Positions 1 through 9,115 of a stretch of 29,224 nucleotides of DNA are shown here, piece after piece. Under the pieces are notes generated by a model. That model saw only the letters and a program-made list of their open reading frames with translations, was not told the origin of the DNA and did not search any database. The first letter of the stretch is position 1. The number at the start of each line of letters is the position of its first letter. Both the position numbers and the translations under genes were made by a program. Source of the stretch: Phycisphaerae bacterium (lineage in GTDB: Bacteria > Planctomycetota > Phycisphaerae > Phycisphaerales > SM1A02); NCBI GenBank assembly GCA_002683195.1, contig NYSW01000060.1, forward strand, positions 18,476-47,699, written 5' to 3'.

Positions 1-38
1 GGCTCGCCCAGGCCGAGCGACAGTTCCAGGAACCAACG

Positions 39-2150
39 ATGTCCATCGACCTCTCACGCGTCCGCAACATCGGCATCTGCGCCCACATCGACGCGGGCAA
101 GACCACCGTGACCGAACGAATCCTGTACTACACCGGCCAGAACCACAAGCTGGGTGAAGTGCACGAAGGCACCGCGACCATGGACTTCCTGGTGGAAGAA
201 CAGGAACGCGGCATCACGATCCAGTCGGCGGCCACGACCTGCCCCTGGACCTTCCGTGACGAGGAATACAAGATCAACCTGATCGACACCCCCGGGCACG
301 TCGACTTCACCATCGAGGTGGAGCGTTCGCTCCGCGTCCTCGACGGTGCGGTGGCGGTGTTCGACGGCAAGGAGGGCGTCGAAGCCCAGTCCGAAACCGT
401 CTGGCGACAGGCTGACCGCTACGACGTCCCCCGCATGTGCTTCGTGAACAAGATGGACAAGCTGGGTGCGGACTTCGACTTCAGTTTCAAGACGATCAAG
501 GAACGACTCGGCGCCAACCCGATCGCCCTCCAGATCCCCATCGGTTCGGGTGACGACCTGAACGGCATCATCGACCTCCTCGAGATGCGGGCGTACTTCT
601 TCGAAGGCGACCGCGGCGAGACGGTCGAGGAACGAGACATTCCCGCCGACCTGATGGACGACGCCGAACTCTGGCGAAACGACCTGGTCGAAAAGGCCGC
701 GGAACTCGATGACGTCCTGATGGAGAAGTACCTCGATCACCCCGATGACATCACCATCGAGGAGATCAAGGCCGCGGTCCGCAAGGGAACCATCGCCCTC
801 GAGTGCAACCCGGTCCTGTGCGGTTCGGCCCTGAAGAACATCGGGGTGCAGCGCCTCATCAACGCGATCATCGAATTCCTGCCGAACCCGACCGAGGTCC
901 CGGCGATCGAAGGTGTGGATCCCCGCGATCCGGAGACCAAGCTTCTCCGACCCCACACCCCCGAAACGCCGTTCTCCGCCCTGGTGTTCAAGGTCGTCAA
1001 CGACACCCACGGCGACCTGACCTACTGCCGCGTCTACTCCGGCGTTCTCCCCAAGGGAAGCCGGGTCATGAACCCCGGTAACAACAAGAAGGAGAACGTC
1101 TCCCGAATCTTCGAGATGCACGCCAAGGACCGCACGGCGCTCGAGGAAGTGGGAGCGGGCCAGATCGTGGCCCTGATCGGCCTGAAGAACTCCTTCACCG
1201 GCGACACCATCTGCGACCCGGACCACCCGGTCATCCTCGAACGGATGACCTTCCCCGAGCCGGTGATCTCGATGTCGATCGAGCCCAACACCGCCGACGA
1301 CAAGAAGAAGCTCGGCGACGCGCTTCAGACGATTCGTCGTGAAGACCCCTCGTTCCGTTCGCAGTACAACGACGAGACCGGCGAGACGATCATCGCCGGC
1401 ATGGGCGAACTTCACCTCGAAATCATCAAGAACAAGCTCGTCCGCGACATGAAGGTCGGCGTCACCGTCGGCAAGCCCCGCGTCTCGTACCGCGAAACGA
1501 TCCTCAGCGAAGCCAAGGACGTCCGCGGCCTGTTCAAGAAGCAGACCGGTGGTCGTGGTCAGTTCGGCGATGCGGTTCTCACCGTGAGCCCCATCACCGA
1601 AGAGGAAGCCGCGGAACAGGAACTCAAGTACAAGAACGGCGTGGTCTTCGTCGACAAGATCGCCGGCGGCGTGATTCCCCGCGAGTTCATCCCGTCGGTC
1701 GAGACCGGTGCCCGGAACGCCGCGGTGAGCGGTGTCCTCGGCGGCTACCCGCTGATCAACATCAAGGTGGAGCTGGTGTTCGGCTCCTATCACGATGTCG
1801 ACTCCAGCCAGGTGGCATTCGAGCAGGCTGGTTCGCTGGCCTTCCGCGAAGCGGTCATGAAGGCCAAGCCCGCCCTCCTCGAACCGATCATGAAGCTCTC
1901 GGTCACCACCCCGGACGAGTACTTCGGCACCGTCTCCGGCGACATCTCCAGCCGCCGTGGACACATCGTCGACTCCGAACTTCGGGGCGTGGTCCGGATC
2001 ATCACCGCGGAAGTCCCGCTTTCCGAGATGTTCGGCTACACCACCACCCTGCGGTCGATGACCCAGGGACGCGCGACCAGCTCGATGGAGCCGGCCGAGT
2101 ACCGCGTGATGCCCGACAGCTTGAAGGAAGCCGTCCTCGCAGAGGGCTGA
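39..2150 (+). CDS. fusA: Translation elongation factor G
   Basis: GTPase that drives ribosomal translocation in the cytosol. The 703-residue product has the normal EF-G length. The GTP-binding motifs are all visible: AHIDAGKTT (residues 15-23), the switch region with RGIT, DTPGH (83-87) and NKMD (137-140). The C-terminal domains IV-V are intact, with GGRGQFG and the late [15 protein letters not shown] segment. The ATG at 39 follows an AGGA-like ribosome site, and the protein then begins in the family's usual way ([18 protein letters not shown]). The frame is open back to base 1, so a slightly earlier start outside the window cannot be excluded. No tuf or ribosomal protein gene follows. A strong terminator follows instead, so this is either the end of a translation operon or a stand-alone EF-G. 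Identification as EF-G is secure; whether it is the sole or housekeeping copy is not known. Confidence 0.97.
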   Translation: MSIDLSRVRNIGICAHIDAGKTTVTERILYYTGQNHKLGEVHEGTATMDFLVEEQERGITIQSAATTCPWTFRDEEYKINLIDTPGHVDFTIEVERSLRVLDGAVAVFDGKEGVEAQSETVWRQADRYDVPRMCFVNKMDKLGADFDFSFKTIKERLGANPIALQIPIGSGDDLNGIIDLLEMRAYFFEGDRGETVEERDIPADLMDDAELWRNDLVEKAAELDDVLMEKYLDHPDDITIEEIKAAVRKGTIALECNPVLCGSALKNIGVQRLINAIIEFLPNPTEVPAIEGVDPRDPETKLLRPHTPETPFSALVFKVVNDTHGDLTYCRVYSGVLPKGSRVMNPGNNKKENVSRIFEMHAKDRTALEEVGAGQIVALIGLKNSFTGDTICDPDHPVILERMTFPEPVISMSIEPNTADDKKKLGDALQTIRREDPSFRSQYNDETGETIIAGMGELHLEIIKNKLVRDMKVGVTVGKPRVSYRETILSEAKDVRGLFKKQTGGRGQFGDAVLTVSPITEEEAAEQELKYKNGVVFVDKIAGGVIPREFIPSVETGARNAAVSGVLGGYPLINIKVELVFGSYHDVDSSQVAFEQAGSLAFREAVMKAKPALLEPIMKLSVTTPDEYFGTVSGDISSRRGHIVDSELRGVVRIITAEVPLSEMFGYTTTLRSMTQGRATSSMEPAEYRVMPDSLKEAVLAEG

Positions 2151-2182
2151 TTCTCTTCGCTTCCAATTGATTCCCGATCTCC

Positions 2183-2224
2183 AACGGGGCCGCGACCATC
2201 GGGTCGCGGCCCCGTTTCTTTTCG
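2183..2224 (+). terminator. Rho-independent terminator after fusA
   Basis: A perfect GC-rich inverted repeat pairs 2185-2197 with 2202-2214 around a 4-nt loop. It extends by two A-T pairs and is followed directly by a T-rich tail (TTTCTTTTT). It lies about 35 nt after the fusA stop, so it should end the fusA transcript and insulate the phosphatase gene. Confidence 0.93.
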
Positions 2225-2239
2225 ACGAATTCGACGTGT

Positions 2240-2268
2240 CCCGCCTCGCGGGCCAAGAGTGCTAGGCT
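2240..2268 (+). promoter_or_regulatory. Putative promoter of the RsbU-like phosphatase gene
   Basis: A -10-like hexamer TAGGCT (2263-2268) ends 7 nt before the ATG at 2276. Transcription would therefore begin at or next to the start codon. An inverted repeat CCCGC-CTC-GCGGG (2240-2252) covers the region where a -35 element would sit and could be an operator, although short GC-rich repeats are common by chance here. No good -35 consensus is visible. The call rests on position and on similarity to the hexamers before other genes in the window. Confidence 0.4.
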
Positions 2269-2275
2269 GGGGAAC

Positions 2276-3700
2276 ATGGCCAACGATTCCGCCATCGAGA
2301 CGACCGAGGAATTCCGGGGCGAGTACGAACTCGCGCTCGAAAACTGGCTGCATCGTCGATTCGCCGGACTCTGGGGAACCCTCTTCGCGATCGAACTCGC
2401 GCTCACCGCGCTCTGGTCGTTCCCGCTCATCAGCCGGATCAACGAGCAGGGATTCGAAGCCGCGGCCGCCATCTCCCCGGTCCGACTCGTCCCCCCCCTC
2501 TCGCTTCTGGTCCTCGCCTTCTTCCGCTTCCGGGTCATGCCACGACTCCAGGAACGGGAGGCGATCATCCGAGCGGCAACGAGGATGATCATCTGCCTGG
2601 GATTTCTGGACCTGATCGCCACGCTCCTCCCGGATGTCGCCGCGACCGGCATCCTCGGCATCTACTTTCTCCATCTGGTCTCAAGCCTCTTCCTTCCCTG
2701 GCGCCCGCTCGACTCGCTCCGCCCGATGGTGCCCTTGATGGTCGCGTGGCTCGGTCTGAGAATCTTCTTCGGGGAATCGGGGAATCCAACCGGACTGCTT
2801 CTCGCGCTCAGCCTTGCCCCCCTCGGCCTGTTACCCGGGCTCGGGGTCTGCGCCTTTCGGATGTGGACCTGGAATCGAAGATTCCGAACCGCGGCCCTGG
2901 CGCGAGGCTTCGGCGTCCTTCGCCGGGAGGTCAAGCAGGCTCGACGGATCCATGAATCACTGTTTCCGTCGCCGATCAAAGAGCCCGACTTCACCTTTGA
3001 CTTTCGGTTCCGGCCGATGCGCGACCTCGGCGGCGACTTCATCCACGCTTCTCGAAATCCCAGTGGTCGCCTTCGAGTGGTTCTGGTGGACGTCACCGGC
3101 CATGGACTGACCGCGGCGATGACCGTCACCCGGCTCTCCGGTGAGATCGAACGCGTGGTCGCGGAAGATCCCGACCTCGGGCCCGCCGCGATCCTTGTGG
3201 CGTTGAACCGCTACGCCAATCTGGTCCTCAGCCAGCATTCGATCTTCGCCACGGCGATCGCCGCCGAGCTTGATCCGTCCGATGGGACGCTTCGCATCGC
3301 CAATGCCGGTCACCCACCGGCGTTTCTTCGACCCCGCGAAGGCATGGTCGAATCCATCGAATCTTCCGGCATCATCCTCGGCGCTCTTGAATCCGACGAA
3401 TACGAGTGCGAAGAGACGCGGCGAACGCTCGACCCTGGCGACCTGCTCCTCCTGTACACCGACGGCTTGATCGAAACTCGAGATCGATCCGGAAGTCAGC
3501 TGGGAATCAATCGGGTCTTCGAAGCGATGAAGCGCATCCCGGCACCACCATCGTGGACCGATCACATCACCTCGCTCGCCGATGCCCATCGTTTCGGGCC
3601 GCCGGAAGACGACCTTCTGATCGCGACCATCGCCCTCCATCCCGAAGCCATCCAATCCGAAAGACCATCCACCTCCGATTCGGATGATCGAGAAGCATGA
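2276..3700 (+). CDS. Membrane-anchored RsbU/SpoIIE-type PP2C serine phosphatase
   Basis: A 474-residue protein. The N-terminal ~200 residues hold about five or six hydrophobic segments (around 32-52, 70-88, 104-140, 151-166 and 172-196). A basic/helical linker and a PP2C-like domain (about 225-460) follow. The phosphatase domain shows the family's metal-binding aspartates: DLGGDF (250-255), VDVTGHG (271-277), YTDGLIE and the terminal EDDLLIATIAL. The segment RRIHESLFPSP just before it is the usual entry helix of RsbU-type phosphatases. Such proteins dephosphorylate anti-sigma-factor antagonists (STAS proteins) in partner-switching stress pathways. No STAS, RsbW-like kinase or sigma factor gene lies nearby, so the target is unknown. 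The membrane part resembles no sensor domain I can name. The stop codon overlaps the ribD start (ATGA). Confidence 0.9.
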   Translation: MANDSAIETTEEFRGEYELALENWLHRRFAGLWGTLFAIELALTALWSFPLISRINEQGFEAAAAISPVRLVPPLSLLVLAFFRFRVMPRLQEREAIIRAATRMIICLGFLDLIATLLPDVAATGILGIYFLHLVSSLFLPWRPLDSLRPMVPLMVAWLGLRIFFGESGNPTGLLLALSLAPLGLLPGLGVCAFRMWTWNRRFRTAALARGFGVLRREVKQARRIHESLFPSPIKEPDFTFDFRFRPMRDLGGDFIHASRNPSGRLRVVLVDVTGHGLTAAMTVTRLSGEIERVVAEDPDLGPAAILVALNRYANLVLSQHSIFATAIAAELDPSDGTLRIANAGHPPAFLRPREGMVESIESSGIILGALESDEYECEETRRTLDPGDLLLLYTDGLIETRDRSGSQLGINRVFEAMKRIPAPPSWTDHITSLADAHRFGPPEDDLLIATIALHPEAIQSERPSTSDSDDREA

Positions 3701-4836
3701 TGGACGACCGTGACCTTCTTTCGCGTGCCGCCAGACTCGCACTTCGCGGACACGGGCACGCCGAGCCGAATCCATCCGTGGGCTGCATCATCGCCGACCG
3801 GAATGGCCGCATCGCCGGACGTGGACGAACCCAGCGACCTGGTGGTCCCCACGCAGAGGTCATGGCCCTTCGTCAAGCCGGCGATGACGCTCGTGGGGGC
3901 ACCGCCTGGGTCACACTTGAACCCTGCAATCATCACGGTCGAACTCCACCCTGCGTGGAAGCCCTCCTCGCCGCAGGCATCGCTCGAATCGTCGTCGGCA
4001 CCGTCGATCCCAATCCCCTCGCCGCCGGTGGCATCGCCCGCCTCCGGGCCGCGGGTGTCGAAGTCGTGGTGATCGACGACGTCCCCGCCGTCCGCCGATT
4101 ACACGCATCCTTTCTTCACCGGATCAACGCCAGCCGACCCTGGATCATCGCGAAATGGGCGGAGACCGCGGATGGAGACCTCATCGCCCCGCCTGGACTT
4201 CCCCCCACCATCTCCAGCCCGGCATCCCATCGCATGGTGCACCGGGAACGAGGCCGGGTGGATGCGATCCTCACTGGAATCGGAACCGTGCTCGCCGATG
4301 ATCCCCGCCTCGACGCTCGCGTGAGTCGAGCACGCAGAAATCCTCGGAGGGTGGTGTTGGATCCGGATCTCGAACTTCCGCCGACGGCCAGAATGCTTCA
4401 AGCCTCCGATGGCGGCCCGGTGATGGCGATCACGGACGAAAAGGCGATCTCGCGTCATCCCGAACGAGCGGATGCGCTGCGAGGTCTCGGGGTCGAAATC
4501 CTGACCATCCCCTGGGCTGCACCTGCTTCCAGCGATGCTCCCTCGAGATTCGCCCGACGCCTGACCGCGGAAGGCTGCCGGCATCTGTTCGAAGCACTCG
4601 CCCGCGATCATGAGGTGGCGACGATCCTCACCGAGGCCGGGCCCGGCGTCCTCCACGGACTTTTTGATCATCAGTTGATCGACGCCGCCCTGGTATTCAC
4701 ATCGACGGAACGATTCGAACCCTCGACCGGAGCCCCGCCACATCCACGAGATCGACTGGACCACCGCCGATTCGAAATCGTGTGGCAGGGTGTTCGCGGC
4801 GGAGACGCCGTGGCCTGGTGGCAACGTCGCGATTGA
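3697..4836 (+). CDS. ribD: Bifunctional riboflavin deaminase/reductase RibD
   Basis: Catalyses two successive riboflavin-pathway steps in the cytosol: deamination of the diaminopyrimidine, then reduction of the ribosyl side chain. The deaminase domain (about 1-150) begins with the typical HGHAEPNPSVGC stretch. It has the zinc and catalytic motifs HAEVMAL and TLEPCNHHGRTPPC. The NADPH-dependent reductase domain follows from RPWIIAKWAETADGD, with the DAILTGIGTVLADDPRLDARV motif and a late TEAGPGVLHGL stretch. Length (379 residues) is normal. The start overlaps the upstream phosphatase stop by ATGA, which implies translational coupling. A second ATG follows immediately in frame (3700). No other riboflavin genes and no FMN riboswitch are visible, so this is a lone rib gene whose expression depends on the upstream gene. 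Confidence 0.95.
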   Translation: MMDDRDLLSRAARLALRGHGHAEPNPSVGCIIADRNGRIAGRGRTQRPGGPHAEVMALRQAGDDARGGTAWVTLEPCNHHGRTPPCVEALLAAGIARIVVGTVDPNPLAAGGIARLRAAGVEVVVIDDVPAVRRLHASFLHRINASRPWIIAKWAETADGDLIAPPGLPPTISSPASHRMVHRERGRVDAILTGIGTVLADDPRLDARVSRARRNPRRVVLDPDLELPPTARMLQASDGGPVMAITDEKAISRHPERADALRGLGVEILTIPWAAPASSDAPSRFARRLTAEGCRHLFEALARDHEVATILTEAGPGVLHGLFDHQLIDAALVFTSTERFEPSTGAPPHPRDRLDHRRFEIVWQGVRGGDAVAWWQRRD

Positions 4837-4874
4837 GAGCCCGGTCCCGGAACGCCGAGCCCCCGCGAGCCGAT

Positions 4875-6233
4875 TCAACGAGAAGCATCGATCCACCCCG
4901 ACGGCGTGAGCGGCATGATCGTGCTTGCCGGCAGAAGACGAAGGACCCCGTCTCCGTTCTCGGTCGCCCACCGACCATCCGCCGATTCCCGGGCGATTCG
5001 GATCGCATCGAGTGGACGACCATCGAAGGCGTGCAACACGATGGTGCCGACCTGGAGGCGAGCAGGAAAAGCCTGAATCTGGAGCTCGGTCGCAGCAGTC
5101 GAAGAAAGAATCGCCAACAGCGCTTCAACCCGAGCCCCACTGGTGGGAGTCGCCGGCCCATCGTCGATGGAAAGCGTCCATCGATCGAGGTCACGGTCAA
5201 GCCGGACCCGTCCCTGTTCGGTGTCGATGACCAGATAGCGAACGTCTGCGACGTCGACCCCGGTTCCGGTGGAATCTATGAAGGACGCCACCGCGGGCAA
5301 AAGCCCTCGAAGCGTCGACTCATCGATTCGGAAGACCGTGGGCACGCCGTCGATCATCGCGAAACGCCCCCGCCCGACCAGCCCCGCCGGCCCGCCGATC
5401 AGCAGCCGCTCCACCTCGCCGTCATCTCGTACCACGTCGATGATCGCCGCCGGATCTTCCAGTCCGTACCTGGACAGTTCCTTCGGGGCGTCCGTGACGA
5501 AGCCGTCATGTTCGATTCGTCCGACGATCGCGACCAGCCGATCGATCGCCGCGGCATCGGCCCGGGTCCTGGCCGGCGAGGTCATCGACCATCGGCGTCC
5601 GTCACGAAGAAGCCTGGTGACCGAATCACCATTGGCCGAACGGAACTCGGTGATTTCGGCATCGCCCGGGAAAAGCCGACGAGACCGCCAGTTTCGAGGG
5701 TCATCCTCCACTGCCTGCTCGTGCAACGCATCGTTGACCACCAGCACTTCGTCCCGATCATCGATCCGGATCCAGGCCCGACCGGCGACGGTGCGAGCCC
5801 CGAGATCGATCGAAGTCCGCCCTCCGGGCCAGGTCAGGGTGACGTTTGAATCGGGCGTCGCCAGTTCTACCCGTTCAAGTCCACCGCCATCGGCAAGTTC
5901 CTCGACTTGATTCCGACGGGTCGCGGAGAGGTCCGCGGCGGCCAGTACCACCCGCCGAACCGCGAAACCGTCTGCAGCGACCTCGAAGGGTTCCACCTGC
6001 CGCCAGCCCTCATCATTTCGCTCGAAGACGACCTCGATCGAAGCCGACTCCTGCGAAGGCCCGGGACGTCGGATCTCGACCCGATCGACGTCATCGACGG
6101 GGATCGGCGTCGCGTGCACCAGCGCACTTGAAGCGGCAGTCGGTGCTTCCGAAGAGGCTTGCCAGGCGACCCTTGCGGACAGGATCAATCCAATCGCGAC
6201 CACCCAGATCAAGAGAACGACTCGTCCGTTCAT
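4875..6233 (-). CDS. DUF4340 protein, partner of a Gld-type ABC exporter
   Basis: A protein of about 452 residues. It has one N-terminal membrane anchor (NGRVVLLIWVVAIGLILSARVAW) followed by an extracytoplasmic region rich in beta-strand patterns. These resemble the DUF4340 repeats (for example DDGEVERLLIGGPAG and RTSIDLGARTVAGRAWIRIDD). DUF4340 genes usually sit last in operons encoding Gld-like ABC transporters, as here. The ATG at 6233 overlaps the stop of the fused permease gene (ATGA), so I prefer it to the ATG eight codons upstream at 6257. The exact function of this family is not established. It is probably an accessory subunit facing the periplasm. It converges with ribD across a 38-bp gap that shows no terminator. 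Confidence 0.82.
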   Translation of the reverse strand: MNGRVVLLIWVVAIGLILSARVAWQASSEAPTAASSALVHATPIPVDDVDRVEIRRPGPSQESASIEVVFERNDEGWRQVEPFEVAADGFAVRRVVLAAADLSATRRNQVEELADGGGLERVELATPDSNVTLTWPGGRTSIDLGARTVAGRAWIRIDDRDEVLVVNDALHEQAVEDDPRNWRSRRLFPGDAEITEFRSANGDSVTRLLRDGRRWSMTSPARTRADAAAIDRLVAIVGRIEHDGFVTDAPKELSRYGLEDPAAIIDVVRDDGEVERLLIGGPAGLVGRGRFAMIDGVPTVFRIDESTLRGLLPAVASFIDSTGTGVDVADVRYLVIDTEQGRVRLDRDLDRWTLSIDDGPATPTSGARVEALLAILSSTAATELQIQAFPARLQVGTIVLHAFDGRPLDAIRIARESADGRWATENGDGVLRLLPASTIMPLTPSGWIDASR

Positions 6234-9115
6234 CGGCCAGACCTCCGCCAACTCCAAAGTCCGGCCCCAAGGACCAGAGGTCCGATGCCGAGAACCACGG
6301 GGAGCAGGAATCCGAAGATCGTCCGAATGCTTCCGCTCACACCCTGAAAACGTGATATCTCGCGGCCGGTCGCCGCGGTCGCCACGAGTTCATCCAATCC
6401 GGCCAGCCACGCCACGGCGCTCAAGGCGAGTTCGCGGTTCCCGGGGTTCGCCAGCACCAGGCGTTGGTCACCGAGACTCCCGGATTCGTTCACGATCGCC
6501 GACAACGGCCAACCGCCGGATCCGACCACCACCAGACGCTGCGGATCACCGAGAAACCCCTCGGTCTCGACCGCCACGGCGACCGGAACCGGAGATTCGA
6601 AGTAGGTCGCTCCATCGGCATCGACCCCGGATTCCGGCGGCCCGGAGATCCGAGCCCCGTCGCCCCGCCAATCGGACTCGATCCAGCGAAGCGGACGCGG
6701 GGGAATGGCGGACAGAACCACCGAATCGGCCACGGCGTCATCGGCGACGGTCACGGGCGTCGGATGCGAGAGAAAGAGCCGCTTTCCTCGCAATGCGGTC
6801 GCGACCGGAGCGGCCGAACCGTCGGCGGAAGGTGTCACCGGTGAGACGTCGACTTCTTGATAGGTGACCACCGAGCCACCGGCCCGAAGCTCGTCCGCGA
6901 GTTCCGGAGCCCATTCGAACACCACTCGGCCGGTGTCCACGGTGACGCCGAGACCGGCGGCCACGTTCGACCACGGATCAGGCTGACCCACCATCGGCAG
7001 GAGACTCCGGGACACGGTCAGAAGGACCGGCTCCCCCGCCGCGATCAACTCGGTGGCTGCGGCAAGCACCGCCTTTTCCGTCTCGTCGTACTCGAGCCCC
7101 GTTCGCTGCAACGTCGGCATCACCATCCAGACCGTCACTCGATCAAGATCATCGACCGGGCGTTCGGTCCGCCCGGGAATCCACTCGAGGACCTCGTACC
7201 GCGCGGTGCGAAGAGCTTCGGTGATCGCGGCGTATTCCATGCCTTCGTCGGTGGGACGCAACATGGTGCGATCCTCGGAATGGACGATGACCACGCGGGG
7301 CATCACACCGATCTGAAGCGCCCGGATCGCGGAGGCCAGCATCTCCTCGCCTTGGAATCGGCGATCGAAGCCAACCACCGCACCGGCATCAGACTCCCGG
7401 ATCGCACTGGAGGGAAAAAGCTTCCAGGCGGGAATGACCAGCGAGCCCGGCGGGCCGTCCACCACCGCGAGATCACCCTCCGCGATGGAATCGGCGAGCA
7501 CCGCGATCGAAAGCGGATGACGACGCTCGAGGGTCTCCAACCTGGTGGCGGTCGAACGCAAGCCTCCCGCGACCTTTTCCAACGACGGCAACGTCCGCAC
7601 GGCCCAGTCACGAATCAACGGTGAGAGGGCCGGGTCCACGGTCCAGCCCCGGAGCGCGTCCACGAGAACTTCCAGCTCCGTGGCTTGACTGGCGTTGTTG
7701 CCCGCCACACTGGCCCGGGCCAGTCGCCAGTTCGGCAGGGGCCGCCGCACCGTGCTTCGAAGATTCTCCTCCACGAAGTCCGTGAACACCCCGCCCTCCT
7801 CGGCAAGGGTGCCCAGACCGAGGCCCACTCGTTCCAGAACCTCCACCGCCGGATCGCCGGGATTCAAGCCGTCGATCACCGTCACGATTTTCGGACCGGT
7901 CGTCCGCCCGTAGGCTCGGAGTTCTTCGAATGCCTCCAGACCGGCACCGATCTCCTGCTCCCAGATCGCGATCGCGACCGCATCCCGCTCAAGGAAGGAC
8001 TCGAGCACCGTTTCATATCGCCCGACGGAACGGGGATCGACCGGATCGATTCGCTCCGCGGTCAACGACGGCGTCGTGGAATCCATTCGGGCGACGACCT
8101 CGTCGACCAGCCGCATGGTGACCGGATCGGCATCGTCCTCGGCGACGAACATCCGAATCGACCATCCGGGTTCAAGCGATTCCAGAAGTTCGACCGTGGA
8201 CGGCCGGAGCGAATAGGCACGGGTCTTGGTCAGATCCGCCTCCACTCGCAGCATCGGCGCGGAAAGCAGACTGGCCCCCGCGCCGACCGCGACCGCCAGA
8301 CCGAGAAGACCCGTGAACGCGAAACCGCCGGCCAGAAGACGCCTGAAACCGGTCCGCGGCTTCGGACGCTGCGGGCCGGCCAGCGAGAAGGCGGAGGCCA
8401 GTGAAAAGAAGATCACCAGCCCCGCGAAGAACGCCACGTTCCCCGAGTCGAAGAGACCGATGGCGAAATCATCCAGTCGTTCGATGGGGTCGAGACCGCG
8501 AACCAGATCCATCCAGGCAAGCGTTCGCCCGCTGGAGATGAAGGTCGCAGGCAGGAGCTCGGGCAGGATCGCCGGAAGCCCCTTGGCGAGAAGAATCAGG
8601 ATGAACCACACGAAGAACGTGACCAGATAGGCCACCACCTGGCTGGAAGTCCGGGTCGAGACCAGGATCCCCATCGAAACCAGCGTCGTTCCCAGCAGGA
8701 GCAGACCAAGCAGACCGGTCGCGAGCTCCCCCGGGTCGGGATCGCCGTAGGCCTCGGCGACTCCAGCCAGCACCAGCACGGGGATGGCCAGCACCCCGAG
8801 CACCGCGATCGCGGCGAGCAGTTTGCCGAAGACGAGTTCGATCGCGGAAAGCGGCGAGGTCAGGAGAACCTCGAGGGTCCCCAACCTGGCCTCCTCCGCG
8901 AAACTTCTCATCGAGACTGCCGGCGCAATGATCATCATCGCCCATCCTGCGATCGACACCACGACTCGCAGCGTCGCCGGCTGCCCTTCTCTGAACGTCG
9001 CGAACACGAAGACCAGAGCCGCGAGCAGCCCCCAGCCGGCAAGCACGATCCAGCCGGTCGGTACGAGAAAGGTCGAGGCAAGATCCCGCCTCGCAATGGC
9101 CAGGACGCCCTTCAT
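6230..9115 (-). CDS. Fused ABC-2 permease and GldG-like auxiliary protein
   Basis: A 961-residue protein that joins two normally separate subunits. The first ~245 residues are a GldF-like ABC-2 permease with six hydrophobic segments. It starts with ARRDLASTFLVPTGW and includes the family-typical SFAEEARLGTLEVLLTSPLS. After a short link (PQRPKPRTGFRRLLAGG), a GldG-like part begins with its own membrane helix (FAFTGLLGLAVAVGAGASLL). It then has the large periplasmic ABC_transp_aux-type domain (for example KTRAYSLRPSTVELLESLEPGWSIRMFVAEDDADP). It ends with a C-terminal helix (FLLPVVLGIGPLVLGAGLWSW) and a basic tail. It is coupled by ATGA overlaps to the ATPase upstream and the DUF4340 gene downstream. 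In Bacteroidota the Gld ABC proteins are linked to gliding; elsewhere the substrate is unknown. The fusion could instead reflect a sequencing error at the junction, but the link reads smoothly. Confidence 0.87.
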   Translation of the reverse strand: MKGVLAIARRDLASTFLVPTGWIVLAGWGLLAALVFVFATFREGQPATLRVVVSIAGWAMMIIAPAVSMRSFAEEARLGTLEVLLTSPLSAIELVFGKLLAAIAVLGVLAIPVLVLAGVAEAYGDPDPGELATGLLGLLLLGTTLVSMGILVSTRTSSQVVAYLVTFFVWFILILLAKGLPAILPELLPATFISSGRTLAWMDLVRGLDPIERLDDFAIGLFDSGNVAFFAGLVIFFSLASAFSLAGPQRPKPRTGFRRLLAGGFAFTGLLGLAVAVGAGASLLSAPMLRVEADLTKTRAYSLRPSTVELLESLEPGWSIRMFVAEDDADPVTMRLVDEVVARMDSTTPSLTAERIDPVDPRSVGRYETVLESFLERDAVAIAIWEQEIGAGLEAFEELRAYGRTTGPKIVTVIDGLNPGDPAVEVLERVGLGLGTLAEEGGVFTDFVEENLRSTVRRPLPNWRLARASVAGNNASQATELEVLVDALRGWTVDPALSPLIRDWAVRTLPSLEKVAGGLRSTATRLETLERRHPLSIAVLADSIAEGDLAVVDGPPGSLVIPAWKLFPSSAIRESDAGAVVGFDRRFQGEEMLASAIRALQIGVMPRVVIVHSEDRTMLRPTDEGMEYAAITEALRTARYEVLEWIPGRTERPVDDLDRVTVWMVMPTLQRTGLEYDETEKAVLAAATELIAAGEPVLLTVSRSLLPMVGQPDPWSNVAAGLGVTVDTGRVVFEWAPELADELRAGGSVVTYQEVDVSPVTPSADGSAAPVATALRGKRLFLSHPTPVTVADDAVADSVVLSAIPPRPLRWIESDWRGDGARISGPPESGVDADGATYFESPVPVAVAVETEGFLGDPQRLVVVGSGGWPLSAIVNESGSLGDQRLVLANPGNRELALSAVAWLAGLDELVATAATGREISRFQGVSGSIRTIFGFLLPVVLGIGPLVLGAGLWSWRRSGR

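Noticed and set aside
54..1964. A 636-codon open frame antisense to fusA
   Set aside because: It mirrors the codon bias of a highly conserved sense gene in high-GC DNA. Its product is Asp/Val/Leu/Gly-rich low-complexity sequence with no motifs.
3600..3700. Possible FMN riboswitch ahead of ribD
   Set aside because: ribD starts inside the end of the preceding gene and no room or conserved riboswitch helices are visible.
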